A program made the translations under genes and the position numbers. Shown here in pieces: positions 35,624-44,406 of a stretch of 64,000 nucleotides of DNA (the first letter of the stretch is position 1; every line of letters starts with the position of its first letter). Source of the DNA: Nonomuraea jabiensis (GTDB taxonomy: Bacteria; Actinomycetota; Actinomycetes; Streptosporangiales; Streptosporangiaceae); NCBI RefSeq assembly GCF_014204795.1, contig NZ_JACHMB010000001.1:1736001-1800000 (forward strand), in the 5' to 3' direction. Under the pieces are notes generated by a model that saw only the letters and a program-made list of their open reading frames with translations, had not been told where the DNA came from and made no database searches.

Positions 35624-37603
35624 GTGATGGCCTTTCGCTATGGTGAGTACCACGACGGCCCCGATCCCCTCGCCCCGCCCTACGACGTGCGGGCGGCCCT
35701 CGACGAGATGGGCGACGCGATCCTGTCCGGCTCGACGCCGGTCCACGCCCTGCGCGACCTGCTGAAGCGCGGCCTGCCCGGCGCGCAGGACCGCCGCGGG
35801 CTCGACGACATGCTCAGGGAGGTGCGCCGGCGCCGGCGCGACCTGCGCGAGCGCGGGCGGCTCGACGGCACGCTGGAGAAGGCGCGGGCACTGCTCGACA
35901 AGGCGATCGGGCAGGAGCGGGCCGAGCTGTTCCCCGACCCGTCCGACGACGCGCGGCTGCGGGAGGCCGAGCTCGACGCGTTGCCGGAGGACACGGCCGG
36001 CGCGATCCAGGAGCTGAGCACGTACGAGTGGCGCTCGTCGGCGGCGCGCCAGACGTTCGAGGAGCTGCGCGACCTGCTGCGGCGCGAGGTCCTGGACAGC
36101 CAGTTCAGGGGCCTGCGGGACGCCCTGGCCAACCCCGACCCCGAGGCGATGGAACGCGTCCGCCAGATGATGGCGGACCTGAACGACATGCTGGACAAGG
36201 ACTCCCGCGGCCAGCACACCCAGGCCGATTTTGACGCCTTTATGGGGAAATATGGCGATTTGTTCCCCGAAAAGCCGCGCAACCTGGAGGAGCTCGTCGA
36301 CATCCTGGCCCGCCGCGCCGCCGCCACGCAGCGCATGCTGGCCTCGATGACCCCGCGCCAGCGCGAGGAGCTCGCCGGCCTGATCAACCAGACCCTCGAC
36401 CAGGCCGGGCTCTCCGACGAGATGCGCCGCCTCGGCGAGGCCCTCTACGCCCGCCGGCCCGACCTGGCGTGGAACGCCCCCGAACGCCTCACCGGCGAAG
36501 AGCCCCTGGGCATGGGCGACGCGGTCACGGCCCTGGAGGAGCTGGCCGACCTCACCCAGCTGGAGACCGCCCTGCGCCAGGACTACCCGGGTGCCAGGCT
36601 GGACGACATCGACGAGTCCGCCGTACGCCGCGCGCTCGGCCGCTCGGCCGTGGACGACCTGGAGGCGCTCAAGCGCATCGAGCGCGAGCTGGAGGAGCAG
36701 GGCTACCTCCTGCGCCGCCGGGGCAAGCTGGAGCTCACCCCCAAGGCGGTGCGCCGCCTGGGCGAGACGGCGCTGCGCCGCGTGTTCTCCTCCCTCGACG
36801 CCGGCCGCCGCGGCGACCACGACCAGCACGACGCGGGCTCGGCCGGGGAGCTGACGGGTTCGACCCGGCCGTGGCGCTTCGGCGACGAGCAGCCCATCGA
36901 CGTGGTCCGCACGCTGGTGAACGGCGTGCGCAGCGGCGGCGTCGCCGCCCCGGGCACCGCCCGTTCCGGCGGGCGCGTCGCGGTCCGCCTCTCGGTGGAC
37001 GACTTCGAGGTGGCCGAGACCGAGCGCCGCACCGCCGCGGCCGTCTGCCTCCTGGTGGACCTGTCGTACTCGATGGCCCTGCGGGGCACCTGGGCCGCCG
37101 CCAAGCAGACGGCACTGGCGCTCCAGGCCCTGGTCGCGTCCAAGTTCCCGCAGGACGCCGTCCAGATCATTGGCTTCTCCAACTACGCCAGGGTGCTGCA
37201 GCCCGACGAGCTGGCGGGCCTCGACTGGGACATGGTCCAGGGCACCAACCTGCACCACGCCCTCCTGATCGCCGGCCGCCACCTCGACCGCCACCCCGAC
37301 TTCGAGCCGGTCGTGCTGGTGGTCACGGACGGCGAGCCCACGGCCCACCTCATGCGCAACGGCAGGTCGGCGTTCGAGTGGCCGCCGTCACACGAGACGC
37401 TGGAGCTCACCCTGGCCGAGGTCGACAAGATGACCCGGCGGCGGGCGACGATCAACGTCTTCATGCTGGCGGCCGACGACCGGCTGAAGGAGTTCGTGGA
37501 CGAGGTGGCCCGCAGGAACGGCGGCCGCGTCTTCTCGCCGAGCGCCGAGCGCCTGGGCGAGTACGTGGTCAGCGACTTCCTCCGCCTGCGCCGCGCCCGC
37601 TGA
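35624..37603 (+). CDS. VWA-domain protein, AAA partner
   Basis: A 659-residue protein. The first ~450 residues are charged and helical (many Arg/Glu/Asp/Leu, for example MLREVRRRRRDLRERGR). The C-terminal part is a von Willebrand A domain with MIDAS motif LLVDLSYSM near residue 477, a conserved Thr in VQGTNLHHAL and the Asp in VVTDGEPTAH. This build is common for VWA proteins that pair with MoxR/ChlI ATPases. It begins 27 bases behind the secreted protein gene. It would bind a metal-dependent ligand and be remodelled by the ATPase; the client is unknown. Confidence 0.9.
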   Translation: MMAFRYGEYHDGPDPLAPPYDVRAALDEMGDAILSGSTPVHALRDLLKRGLPGAQDRRGLDDMLREVRRRRRDLRERGRLDGTLEKARALLDKAIGQERAELFPDPSDDARLREAELDALPEDTAGAIQELSTYEWRSSAARQTFEELRDLLRREVLDSQFRGLRDALANPDPEAMERVRQMMADLNDMLDKDSRGQHTQADFDAFMGKYGDLFPEKPRNLEELVDILARRAAATQRMLASMTPRQREELAGLINQTLDQAGLSDEMRRLGEALYARRPDLAWNAPERLTGEEPLGMGDAVTALEELADLTQLETALRQDYPGARLDDIDESAVRRALGRSAVDDLEALKRIERELEEQGYLLRRRGKLELTPKAVRRLGETALRRVFSSLDAGRRGDHDQHDAGSAGELTGSTRPWRFGDEQPIDVVRTLVNGVRSGGVAAPGTARSGGRVAVRLSVDDFEVAETERRTAAAVCLLVDLSYSMALRGTWAAAKQTALALQALVASKFPQDAVQIIGFSNYARVLQPDELAGLDWDMVQGTNLHHALLIAGRHLDRHPDFEPVVLVVTDGEPTAHLMRNGRSAFEWPPSHETLELTLAEVDKMTRRRATINVFMLAADDRLKEFVDEVARRNGGRVFSPSAERLGEYVVSDFLRLRRAR

Positions 37604-37614
37604 GTTGTCGGTGC

Positions 37615-37848
37615 CGGCGCTTCCTCCACCACTGGACCACCCGGATCCTGGCCGACCCCACCGTCTTCGTGCAGGCGGTCCTCGTCGAGGGCGAAGTGGC
37701 CGGAAACATCGTGGCCTGGTGGGAGGAGGATCGGCGCTTCATCGGCTACTGGTTCGGCCGCGAGTTCTGGGGCCGCGGCATCGGCACCCGCGCCGCGCGC
37801 CGGCGGCCTGATCGCGGCGCTCAGTCACGGCCGGGGCACCCGGCTTGA
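37615..37848 (+). pseudogene. GNAT acetyltransferase remnant
   Basis: The frame encodes FLHHWTTRILADPTVF, VAGNIVAWWEEDRRFIGYWF and GREFWGRGIGTRAA, which are the central strands and acetyl-CoA-binding loop of a GNAT enzyme. There is no start or N-terminal third, and the frame breaks after the Gly-rich loop into Arg/Pro-rich nonsense. It is therefore a decayed fragment, lying between the VWA gene and an intact tandem GNAT gene. Confidence 0.7.
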
Positions 37849-37932
37849 GCGAGGAGTATGGCAACGGCCGATCGGGCGGTATCTCCCTGTGCTTCTCCCA
37901 TGCGACTCTGAACCTCGTTGGCGGAGGACGCT

Positions 37933-38799
37933 ATGATCACGCACGCGAAGGAGCCGACAATGACCATCGGATGGGCCGCGCTGTCCCCCGCGGACATGCC
38001 GGCGATCGCCGATCTCGCCCGCCGGTGCGTGGCGCACGACGGCGGGCTCCCAGCGACCACGTCCCCGTCCTTCCTGGAGCGCAGGTACGTCGCGGGCACG
38101 GTGGTGGGCGCGTTCGCCGACGGGCGTTTGGTGGCCTGCGGGGCCGTGCGCGCCGTGGGCGACGTGTCGGCGGCGACCGGTCTGGTCGACCCGGGACACC
38201 GGGGGCAGGGACTGGGGTCGGGCCTCCTGGACCGGCTGATCAGGGAGGCGGGGCCGGTCCGGCTGGAGACCGAGTCGGTGACCCCGGAGGCCCACGCGCT
38301 CTTCCTCTCGCGCGGGTTCCGGCAGACGTTCGCCGAGGACGTCTACCGCCGCGACCTGGCCCACCCGCTCCCGGCCGTCCCCCTCCCGCAGGAGCTGAAG
38401 ATCGAGGAATGGTCGCAGGACACCGAAGGGGCCTTCTACGCGGCCTACTCCGCGTCGTTCGCCGACCGTCCCGGCTTCCCCGGCTGGTCGCGGGAGGAGT
38501 GGGTCGACTGGCTGGTCGACGACGAGTTCCTGCCGGGCTGTTCGCTGGTGGCGCGCGCAGCGGGCGGGGCCGCCGGCTTCGTGACGTGCGCGGAGGGGTT
38601 CCTGATCCAGGTGGGCGCCGTGCCCGGGTGGCGGCGGCGCGGCCTGGCGAGGGCACTGGCGGCCGCCGCGCTCGACCGCATGCGCGCACGCGGGGCGACG
38701 GAGGCCTTCCTGGACGTCAACGTCAACAACCCGGCCTCGGCTGCCCTCTTCCGTGGCCTCGGGTTCGAGGTGATCGCCCGCCGGGCCCGCTATGAATGA
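37933..38799 (+). CDS. tandem GNAT N-acetyltransferase
   Basis: A 288-residue protein with two GNAT domains. The first has ATGLVDPGHRGQGLGSGLLDRLI. The second has the more complete acetyl-CoA motif QVGAVPGWRRRGLARALAAAA and DVNVNNPASAALFRGLGFEV. The layout is like that of MshD and other two-domain acetyltransferases, but similarity to MshD itself is not specific. GGAGG five bases before ATG 37933 supports this start; ATG 37960 also has a GGAG site. The 3' end overlaps the convergent gene by 10 bp. The acceptor is unknown. Confidence 0.85.
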   Translation: MITHAKEPTMTIGWAALSPADMPAIADLARRCVAHDGGLPATTSPSFLERRYVAGTVVGAFADGRLVACGAVRAVGDVSAATGLVDPGHRGQGLGSGLLDRLIREAGPVRLETESVTPEAHALFLSRGFRQTFAEDVYRRDLAHPLPAVPLPQELKIEEWSQDTEGAFYAAYSASFADRPGFPGWSREEWVDWLVDDEFLPGCSLVARAAGGAAGFVTCAEGFLIQVGAVPGWRRRGLARALAAAALDRMRARGATEAFLDVNVNNPASAALFRGLGFEVIARRARYE

Positions 38800-39743
38800 T
38801 CCGCCCGCCGGCGAACCTTCGGCACCGGCTGGGCGCGGCGGGCGGCCTCGGCCCCGAGCCGGCGCCTCAGCTGCCTGCCGTGGCCGAGAAAGGAACGGGT
38901 CCGCAGGCGGCGGTCCTCGGGCAGGCTCCAGTCGGGCAGCGCGCGGTCGATCGTGACGGTGAGCCGGTCGCCGCCAGGGGCGGTGGCGGTGCCGAGCAGC
39001 ACGACGTTCTCCTGCCAGCGCATGCCGGGATCGTGCCGGTGGAAGGTCAGGCAGACCGGCCCGGGCACGGCGGCCACGCCGGCGGGCAGGTGCAGCTCGT
39101 ACCCGGTCGCCATGCGGGAGAAGGCACGCGCGGGCACGGACACCGGCCGGCCGTCCGCCACCGCCGACACGATCGGCCGGCCCAGGTCGCCGGCCCGGCG
39201 GGCGTACGGGCGCCAGTCGGCGGGCGGCGCGGAGCGGCCGGGCAGGCGGGGACCCGACGGGGCCGGGTCCGAGGCGGGGGCCGTGGTGCCGGGCGGGCAG
39301 GTCCAGGTCAGCGGGTCGCGGGTCAGGTCGCCGCCCGGCCACCAGGCGATCCGCTCAGGGGTCACCTCGATGTAGATCCGCGCGAAGTACCAGGTCAAGC
39401 GCTTGGCCAGGAACCACGGCAGTCCCGCGAAGGCGTCCGGGATCTTGGCCTGGGACTCGCGGACGTACCGGTCGGTGTTGGCCTGCAGGTCGGCGTCGCG
39501 GACGGTGGCGCGGCCCTGCACCAGCACCACCGGATCGCCCTCGAACAGCAGCGCGACGCGCGGATCGCGGCGCGCCCGCTCGGCTTTGTCGGGATAGGTC
39601 AGGCCGGTGCTGACGTCGATGGTGCCGCGGGGCCCGGTGTACGGGGTGACGGGCCAGGTGATGGGCCGCCCGTCACGGGTGAGCGAGGTGTAGGCGCACA
39701 CCACGGAGCTCCGGAACGTCGTGATCGGAAGCGTGAGGGTCAT
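38790..39743 (-). CDS. pyridoxamine 5'-phosphate oxidase-like flavoprotein
   Basis: A 317-residue protein. The N-terminal ~150 residues fit the split-barrel FMN-binding fold of the pyridoxamine-phosphate-oxidase/F420-dependent oxidoreductase superfamily (GRPITWPVTPYTGPRGTIDVST, RARRDPRVALLFEGDPVVLVQGRATVRD). The C-terminal part adds Pro-rich and basic sequence. Start ATG 39743 is taken because it begins just before the barrel (TLTLPITTF); the frame is open 68 codons further without support. It is divergent from the hemerythrin gene across 115 bp with a long interrupted palindrome. The substrate is unknown; F420- or FMN-linked redox chemistry is likely. Confidence 0.8.
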   Translation of the reverse strand: MTLTLPITTFRSSVVCAYTSLTRDGRPITWPVTPYTGPRGTIDVSTGLTYPDKAERARRDPRVALLFEGDPVVLVQGRATVRDADLQANTDRYVRESQAKIPDAFAGLPWFLAKRLTWYFARIYIEVTPERIAWWPGGDLTRDPLTWTCPPGTTAPASDPAPSGPRLPGRSAPPADWRPYARRAGDLGRPIVSAVADGRPVSVPARAFSRMATGYELHLPAGVAAVPGPVCLTFHRHDPGMRWQENVVLLGTATAPGGDRLTVTIDRALPDWSLPEDRRLRTRSFLGHGRQLRRRLGAEAARRAQPVPKVRRRADHS

Positions 39744-39765
39744 GGCCGCGCACGCTAATGACGGT

Positions 39766-39810
39766 GTCTTGAGCCGCTCTTGGAGCCGATCTTCCAGAGC
39801 CGCCCAAGAC
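39766..39810. promoter_or_regulatory. 45-bp interrupted palindrome in a divergent promoter
   Basis: GTCTTG (39766-39771) and CAAGAC (39805-39810) are the outer arms. GCTCTTGGA (39776-39784) and TCCAGAGC (39793-39800) are the inner arms, with one unpaired base, separated symmetrically by four bases on each side. The two-step symmetry looks like paired operator half-sites for the flavoprotein and hemerythrin genes. Confidence 0.4.
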
Positions 39811-39858
39811 CGGGAGGCCACGATGACGGCATCGTGACAAACCAGAAGGAGCCCGACC

Positions 39859-40560
39859 ATGCGCACCGCCTCCCACCCGAACCTGCCCCAGATCACGCTG
39901 CCCGGCCAGGCCGCCGCCGCGCCGGGGCCGCTCGACATGACCAACATGTACCTGGCGCACTACGGCTTCCGCCGCGACCTCGGCCACCTGATCACCGCGA
40001 TCGGCCGGGTCCGCCTCGGCGACCGCCGGCGCATCACCGCCCTGCGCGAGCACCACGCGTGGGTGCTGTTCGTGCTGCACCATCACCACACCGCCGAGGA
40101 CGAGACGGTCTGGCCGCGGCTGCGGGAGCGGGCGCCGCAGGCCATCGGCACGATCGACGCGCTGGAGGCCGAGCACGAGGCCTGCGACCGCTGGATCCGC
40201 GAGAGCACCGACGCCTTCCAGGCGTTCGACGCCGGCCCGTCCGAGGAGCGGCGCGAGCGGCTCATGGCCGCCCTGCGCGCGCTGGCCGACACCCTCGGCG
40301 CGCACCTGGCACACGAGGAGACCGACGGGATCCCGCTGATGATGGCCTACATCACGCCGGAGGAGGACGCGGAGGGGCACAAGGCGATCATGAAGCAGTA
40401 CGGCCTCCGCAAGCTGATCACGCTGCTCGGCTGGATCACGTCCGAGCTGCCCGCCGAGGTCGAGGCCCACCTGCGCAGGACCTCGCCCAGGCCGCTGCTG
40501 CTGCTCAACACGCTGGCCGGCGGCCGCTACCGGCGGCGCGCGGCCTACCTGTGGGGCTGA
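39859..40560 (+). CDS. hemerythrin-domain protein
   Basis: A 233-residue four-helix protein with the di-iron ligand pattern of hemerythrins: HYGFRRDLGHL, HHAWVLFVLHHHHTAEDETVWPRL, LEAEHEACDRWI and HLAHEETDGIPLM. Such proteins bind oxygen or nitric oxide or sense redox state. The last ~50 residues (TSPRPLLLLNTLAGGRYRRRAAYLWG) form an extension often seen in actinobacteria. AAGGAG seven bases before ATG 39859 supports the start. The final codons are part of a 22-bp tandem duplication that continues into the next gene. Confidence 0.92.
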   Translation: MRTASHPNLPQITLPGQAAAAPGPLDMTNMYLAHYGFRRDLGHLITAIGRVRLGDRRRITALREHHAWVLFVLHHHHTAEDETVWPRLRERAPQAIGTIDALEAEHEACDRWIRESTDAFQAFDAGPSEERRERLMAALRALADTLGAHLAHEETDGIPLMMAYITPEEDAEGHKAIMKQYGLRKLITLLGWITSELPAEVEAHLRRTSPRPLLLLNTLAGGRYRRRAAYLWG

Positions 40561-40586
40561 GCCAGCCTACCTGTGAGGCTGAGCCA
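40543..40586. repeat. 22-bp tandem duplication at a convergent gene junction
   Basis: Two adjacent copies (40543-40564 and 40565-40586) are identical except for one base. The first contains the hemerythrin stop codon and the second the stop region of the convergent BTAD regulator. It looks like a recent slippage event that separated two 3' ends. Confidence 0.8.
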
Positions 40587-43500
40587 GCTCCCGCTCCACG
40601 CGTTCGGCGTGCTCGGCGTGCCGCCGCGCCGCCTCGGCGTCGCCCAGCGCCCCGGCCAGCTGCGCCAGCGAACGGCTGACCGGCCACATCAGCATGCTCA
40701 GCCCGGCGATCCCCATGCGGTCGCCGTACGCGGACGCCTCCTCGTACAGGTCGGCGCAGGCCCGCCGGTCGCCCAGCCCCGCCCAGACCTCGCAGCGGAC
40801 GACCAGCCAGAACAGGTAGACGAACGTGCGCGGGATCGGTGGTTGCCGCTCCCACGGCCCGAGCACCTGCCGCGCCTCCTCCAGCCGGCCGCTGACCATC
40901 AGGTAGTGGGCGAGCCCGTCCCGGTTGAACTGGTCGAGCTGGTCGTGCGAGATGTCCCCCGGCGGCGGCACCGCGTCCGCCGCCCCGCGGCGCAGGCGCA
41001 TGAGCGCGACCTGGTACGTGGCGCCGGCCGTGGTGGACTCCACGCCCCACATCGAGGTGGCGTGCTGCTCGGCGGCGGTGTCCGCGAGCAGCGACTCGGC
41101 CGCCTCCAGGTCGCCGCGGTTGGCGAGGAGGCCCAGCCGCAGCCAGGCCAGGATGATGCGCAGGTACGGCATGTGCGTACGCCCGATCAGCCGCTCCGCC
41201 TCGGCCAGCACGTCCAGGGCCTCCGGCACCCGGCACAGCTCCAGCAGCGTGCCGCCCTGGCAGGTGAGCCCGATCGTGCGCAGCTCGTCGTCGCCCGCCT
41301 CCAGCCCGGCGCGAGCCATCTCCTCCCCTGCCTCCAGCCGCTGACGCACCGAGTCCGGGTCGAGCATCGCGTAGTAGCGGGCGAACAGCACCCGGCCCAG
41401 CAGCGTCGCGTCGTTCTCCCGGCGGGCCAGCCGCGCCGCCTCGGCGCTCCACCGGTCCCGTTCCGCAGGCTCGCAGCCCGGCTGGTAGTACGCCTGGAGC
41501 GCCAGGCAGGCCAGCACCCGGGCCCGGGCCGACGGCTCCAGCCCCTCGTCGGCGGCCAGCTCCCTCAGGTCGGCCAGAAGATCGGCGTCGTAGTCGCCGT
41601 AGACCTTCCAGGGTTGCAGGATGCGTCCGCCGTACCCGGTGGCGGCCTCGATCCAGCGCCGCCGGTCGCCCTCCTGCTTGGCCAGGCGGCGGATCCGCGT
41701 CAGCTCGGCCTCCTGGCCCACCGAGTCGCCCGCCCCGAACCTGGCCTCGGCCAGCGCGAACAGCAGGTCCATCCGCTCGGCCGGGCCCAGCTCGGGGTCG
41801 TCCTCGGCCAGCCGGTCGGCCCGCTCCAGCAGCTCGACGGCCACGTCGTACGCGCGCAGCCGTTTGGCCTCCTCGGCCGCCCGCCACGCCGCCCGCCAGG
41901 CCCGCGCGGTGTGGCCCGCGGGAATCGCCTGGAACCAATGGTGGGCGGCGGTGGCCAGCCGGTCGGAGGCCGAGCCGCCGGTACGTGACTCGATCGCGGC
42001 GGCCACGGCGGCGTGCAGCCGGGCCCGCCGCAGCACCGGCACCACCTCGGTGAGCGCCTCCTGCACCAGCGCGTGCACGAACCGGAACCGGCCCGGCCGC
42101 CCCTCCGTGACCAGGGCGGCGGCCATGGCCGGCTCCAGCCGGTCCAGCGCCGCGTCCAGGTCGAGCCCGGCGGCCTCGGCCACGATCGTCACGTCGAACT
42201 CCCGCCCGGCCACCGCCGCCACCCGCAACAGCTCGGCGGACGGCTCGGGCAGCCGGTTCACCCGGCCGAGCACGACGTCCCGCACGCCCAGCGGCAGCGT
42301 GCCGCGGCCCGGCGAGCCGGCTTCGAGGTAACGCATCAGCTCCGCGACGAAGAACGGATTGCCGTTCGTGCGGTCCCTGAGCTCCCACACGTCCGTACCC
42401 GCCGGGGTCAGCTCGGCCAGGTCGGACGCCGAAAGGCCGGACAACGGCAGCCGCACCGCCTGCCGTCGCGACAGCGCCTCGAACGCCTCGGCCAGCGCGC
42501 CCTCCGGCGGCGGCCAGTCGCGAGCCGTGCCCACCACGGCCAGCCGGCCGTCCAGCACGTACTCGGCCAGGTAGCTCAGCAGCCGCAGCGAGGACCGGTC
42601 CGCCCAGTGCAGGTCGTCCAGCACCACCAGCACCGGCCGCTGGCCGGCGGTCAGCGCCCGTGCCGCCGCTCCGTAGGTCCGGAACCTCGCTCCCTCGGGG
42701 TCGCTCCCGGTCGCGGAGCCGACTCCGGGCAGGTTCGCGCGCACGTCGGCGGGCAGTGGCGGCAGCGTGTCGGCCAGCCGCTCCAGCACCGTCACCCACG
42801 GCCAGAACGCCGGCGCGCCCTCCGTCGCCGCGCACCGCCCCACCGCGACCGTGAAACCCCTGGCACGGGCCCGGCTCACCAGCTCCTCGGCCAGCCGCGT
42901 CTTGCCGATCCCCGGCTCCCCGGTGATCAGCGAGAACCCCGTCCGCCCCGCCGCCGCCGCTTCCAGCAGCCCGTCCAGCGCGGCCAGCTCCTCCTGCCGG
43001 CCGGTGATCCCCCGCTCGGCCACCTGCGGCTCGGGCGGCGGTGGCGGCCGGTGCGGGAACAGCGCGGGCGACTGGTCAAGAATGTCGCGTTCCAGCGCGC
43101 GCAACTCCTCGCCCGGATCGATGCCGAGCTCCTCGGCCAGGATCCGGCGGGCCGTGCGCAGCGTCTCCAGGGCCTCCCCCTGGCGTCCACTCCGGTACAG
43201 CGCCAGCGCCCGCAGCGCCCACAGCCGTTCGCGCAGGGGGTGCTCGCAGGTCAGGGCCTCCAGCTCGCCCAGCAACTCGCCGTGGCGGTCCTGCCGGATG
43301 ACCGCGCTCACCCGCAGCTCGCGGGCCCGCTCCCGGGCCTCGGTGAGCCGCGCCCGGACGGCCGTCACATACGCCTGATCGTCCAGTTCCTGGTACGGCT
43401 CGCCGCGCCACAACGCCAGCGCCTCACCCGCCAGCCGCTCCGCCTCGGCGGGCTCGGCCGCCTGCTCGGCCTGCCCGACCAGGCGCAGGAACCGCGTCGA

Positions 43501-43812
43501 GTCCACCTGCTCCGGCTCGATCGCCAGCGTGTAACCCACCGGCCCGAACGTCAGCAACCGGCTCTGCTCCCTGGCCCGGCGACCGGGCTCCAGCAGGCGA
43601 CGCAGGTTGGACACGTACGAGTGCAGCGACGCCATCGCCTCGGCCGGCGGCTCCTCGCCCCACAACCGGTCGATCAACGCACTCGGGGCCACCGGCCGGC
43701 CCTCCGCCAGCACCAGCGCGCTCATTAGCGCCCGCATCTTCAGCGAGCCGATCTGACAGAACCGCCCGTCGTCGCCGACGACCTCCAGCGGGCCCAGCAC
43801 CCGGATGTCCAC
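40567..43812 (-). CDS. BTAD/AAA/TPR transcriptional regulator (AfsR/SARP-like)
   Basis: A 1081-residue regulator. Domains in order: winged-helix DNA-binding domain (residues 1-95; LGPLEVVGDDG, LIDRLWGEEPP), bacterial transcriptional activation domain (about 100-245; RFLRLVGQAEQ, ALALYRSGRQGEALETL), AAA/NACHT-type ATPase with Walker A GEPGIGKT at 298-305 and Walker B LVVLDDLHWAD, then a long TPR-like helical region to the end. Such proteins switch on secondary-metabolite clusters or other specialised genes after sensing a ligand. Start is GTG 43812. No biosynthetic cluster lies next to it here, so its target may be distant. Confidence 0.92.
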   Translation of the reverse strand: MDIRVLGPLEVVGDDGRFCQIGSLKMRALMSALVLAEGRPVAPSALIDRLWGEEPPAEAMASLHSYVSNLRRLLEPGRRAREQSRLLTFGPVGYTLAIEPEQVDSTRFLRLVGQAEQAAEPAEAERLAGEALALWRGEPYQELDDQAYVTAVRARLTEARERARELRVSAVIRQDRHGELLGELEALTCEHPLRERLWALRALALYRSGRQGEALETLRTARRILAEELGIDPGEELRALERDILDQSPALFPHRPPPPPEPQVAERGITGRQEELAALDGLLEAAAAGRTGFSLITGEPGIGKTRLAEELVSRARARGFTVAVGRCAATEGAPAFWPWVTVLERLADTLPPLPADVRANLPGVGSATGSDPEGARFRTYGAAARALTAGQRPVLVVLDDLHWADRSSLRLLSYLAEYVLDGRLAVVGTARDWPPPEGALAEAFEALSRRQAVRLPLSGLSASDLAELTPAGTDVWELRDRTNGNPFFVAELMRYLEAGSPGRGTLPLGVRDVVLGRVNRLPEPSAELLRVAAVAGREFDVTIVAEAAGLDLDAALDRLEPAMAAALVTEGRPGRFRFVHALVQEALTEVVPVLRRARLHAAVAAAIESRTGGSASDRLATAAHHWFQAIPAGHTARAWRAAWRAAEEAKRLRAYDVAVELLERADRLAEDDPELGPAERMDLLFALAEARFGAGDSVGQEAELTRIRRLAKQEGDRRRWIEAATGYGGRILQPWKVYGDYDADLLADLRELAADEGLEPSARARVLACLALQAYYQPGCEPAERDRWSAEAARLARRENDATLLGRVLFARYYAMLDPDSVRQRLEAGEEMARAGLEAGDDELRTIGLTCQGGTLLELCRVPEALDVLAEAERLIGRTHMPYLRIILAWLRLGLLANRGDLEAAESLLADTAAEQHATSMWGVESTTAGATYQVALMRLRRGAADAVPPPGDISHDQLDQFNRDGLAHYLMVSGRLEEARQVLGPWERQPPIPRTFVYLFWLVVRCEVWAGLGDRRACADLYEEASAYGDRMGIAGLSMLMWPVSRSLAQLAGALGDAEAARRHAEHAERVERELAQPHR

Positions 43813-43995
43813 AGCCCTACCACTCTCACGAAGTCGCCTGATCTTACGACAAAGGGGGCTGGTGTGGTTGGTTCACCATGGCACGGCGGTCGGCTCGGGT
43901 GGCGGCCGGCCCGGCCCTGCCGGAAGTCGATCTCCGCTGTTTCCGCAAGGCGCTGGGCCAGGGACCGCACATCACCTGTTCCGCATCACGGGCCT

Positions 43996-44361
43996 CTAGT
44001 CTCGCGCAACCCCGTCTGGCCAGATCACGGTCACTTTCAGCCCGCGCGCACGCGCCTCAGCCACCACCTCGGCGGTCCCCCCGGATCCGGTGCCCGGCTG
44101 CCCATCCCATACGGCCACCATCTCATCCACAGAAGAGAGCATGGCCTCGTTGGCAGCCTCGTACGCCGCACGGCCGGCACGATCGAAATCCATGACACGC
44201 ACGGCTTTGGCCGCCGCCGGCAGCGCGTCGAACTGTTCTGCGTGGTCCGGCTTGACCTTCACCTGCCGGTAATCACGAGAGGGCAGCACGACCTCCAGGA
44301 CGGGGCGAGGGACATCGAGCAAGTCAGCCCAGGCTGCGGTGCGGGGCTTCAGCCATGCCAT
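43996..44361 (-). CDS. short SLOG-like Rossmann protein, probably N-terminally truncated
   Basis: A 121-residue protein with the pattern EVVLPSRDYR, VKPDHAEQFDALPAAA, DRAGRAAYEAANEAML and DEMVAVWDGQPGTGSGGTAEVV. This is the C-terminal two thirds of a nucleotide-binding Rossmann domain of the SLOG type that occurs next to STAND and other conflict-system genes in actinobacteria. The usual N-terminal strand and Gly-rich loop are missing, so it may be a truncated copy or a shortened but working form. It follows the STAND gene by 45 bases on the same strand. The function in nucleotide-signal sensing is inferred. Confidence 0.65.
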   Translation of the reverse strand: MAWLKPRTAAWADLLDVPRPVLEVVLPSRDYRQVKVKPDHAEQFDALPAAAKAVRVMDFDRAGRAAYEAANEAMLSSVDEMVAVWDGQPGTGSGGTAEVVAEARARGLKVTVIWPDGVARD

Positions 44362-44406
44362 GGGATGCCCTGTTGTGCCCGGAGAAACGGCCGAGCACGG
44401 GTATCG

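Noticed and set aside
43813..43995. Possible tRNA or attachment site behind the BTAD regulator
   Set aside because: No cloverleaf, CCA end or direct repeat was found at the border of the accessory region.
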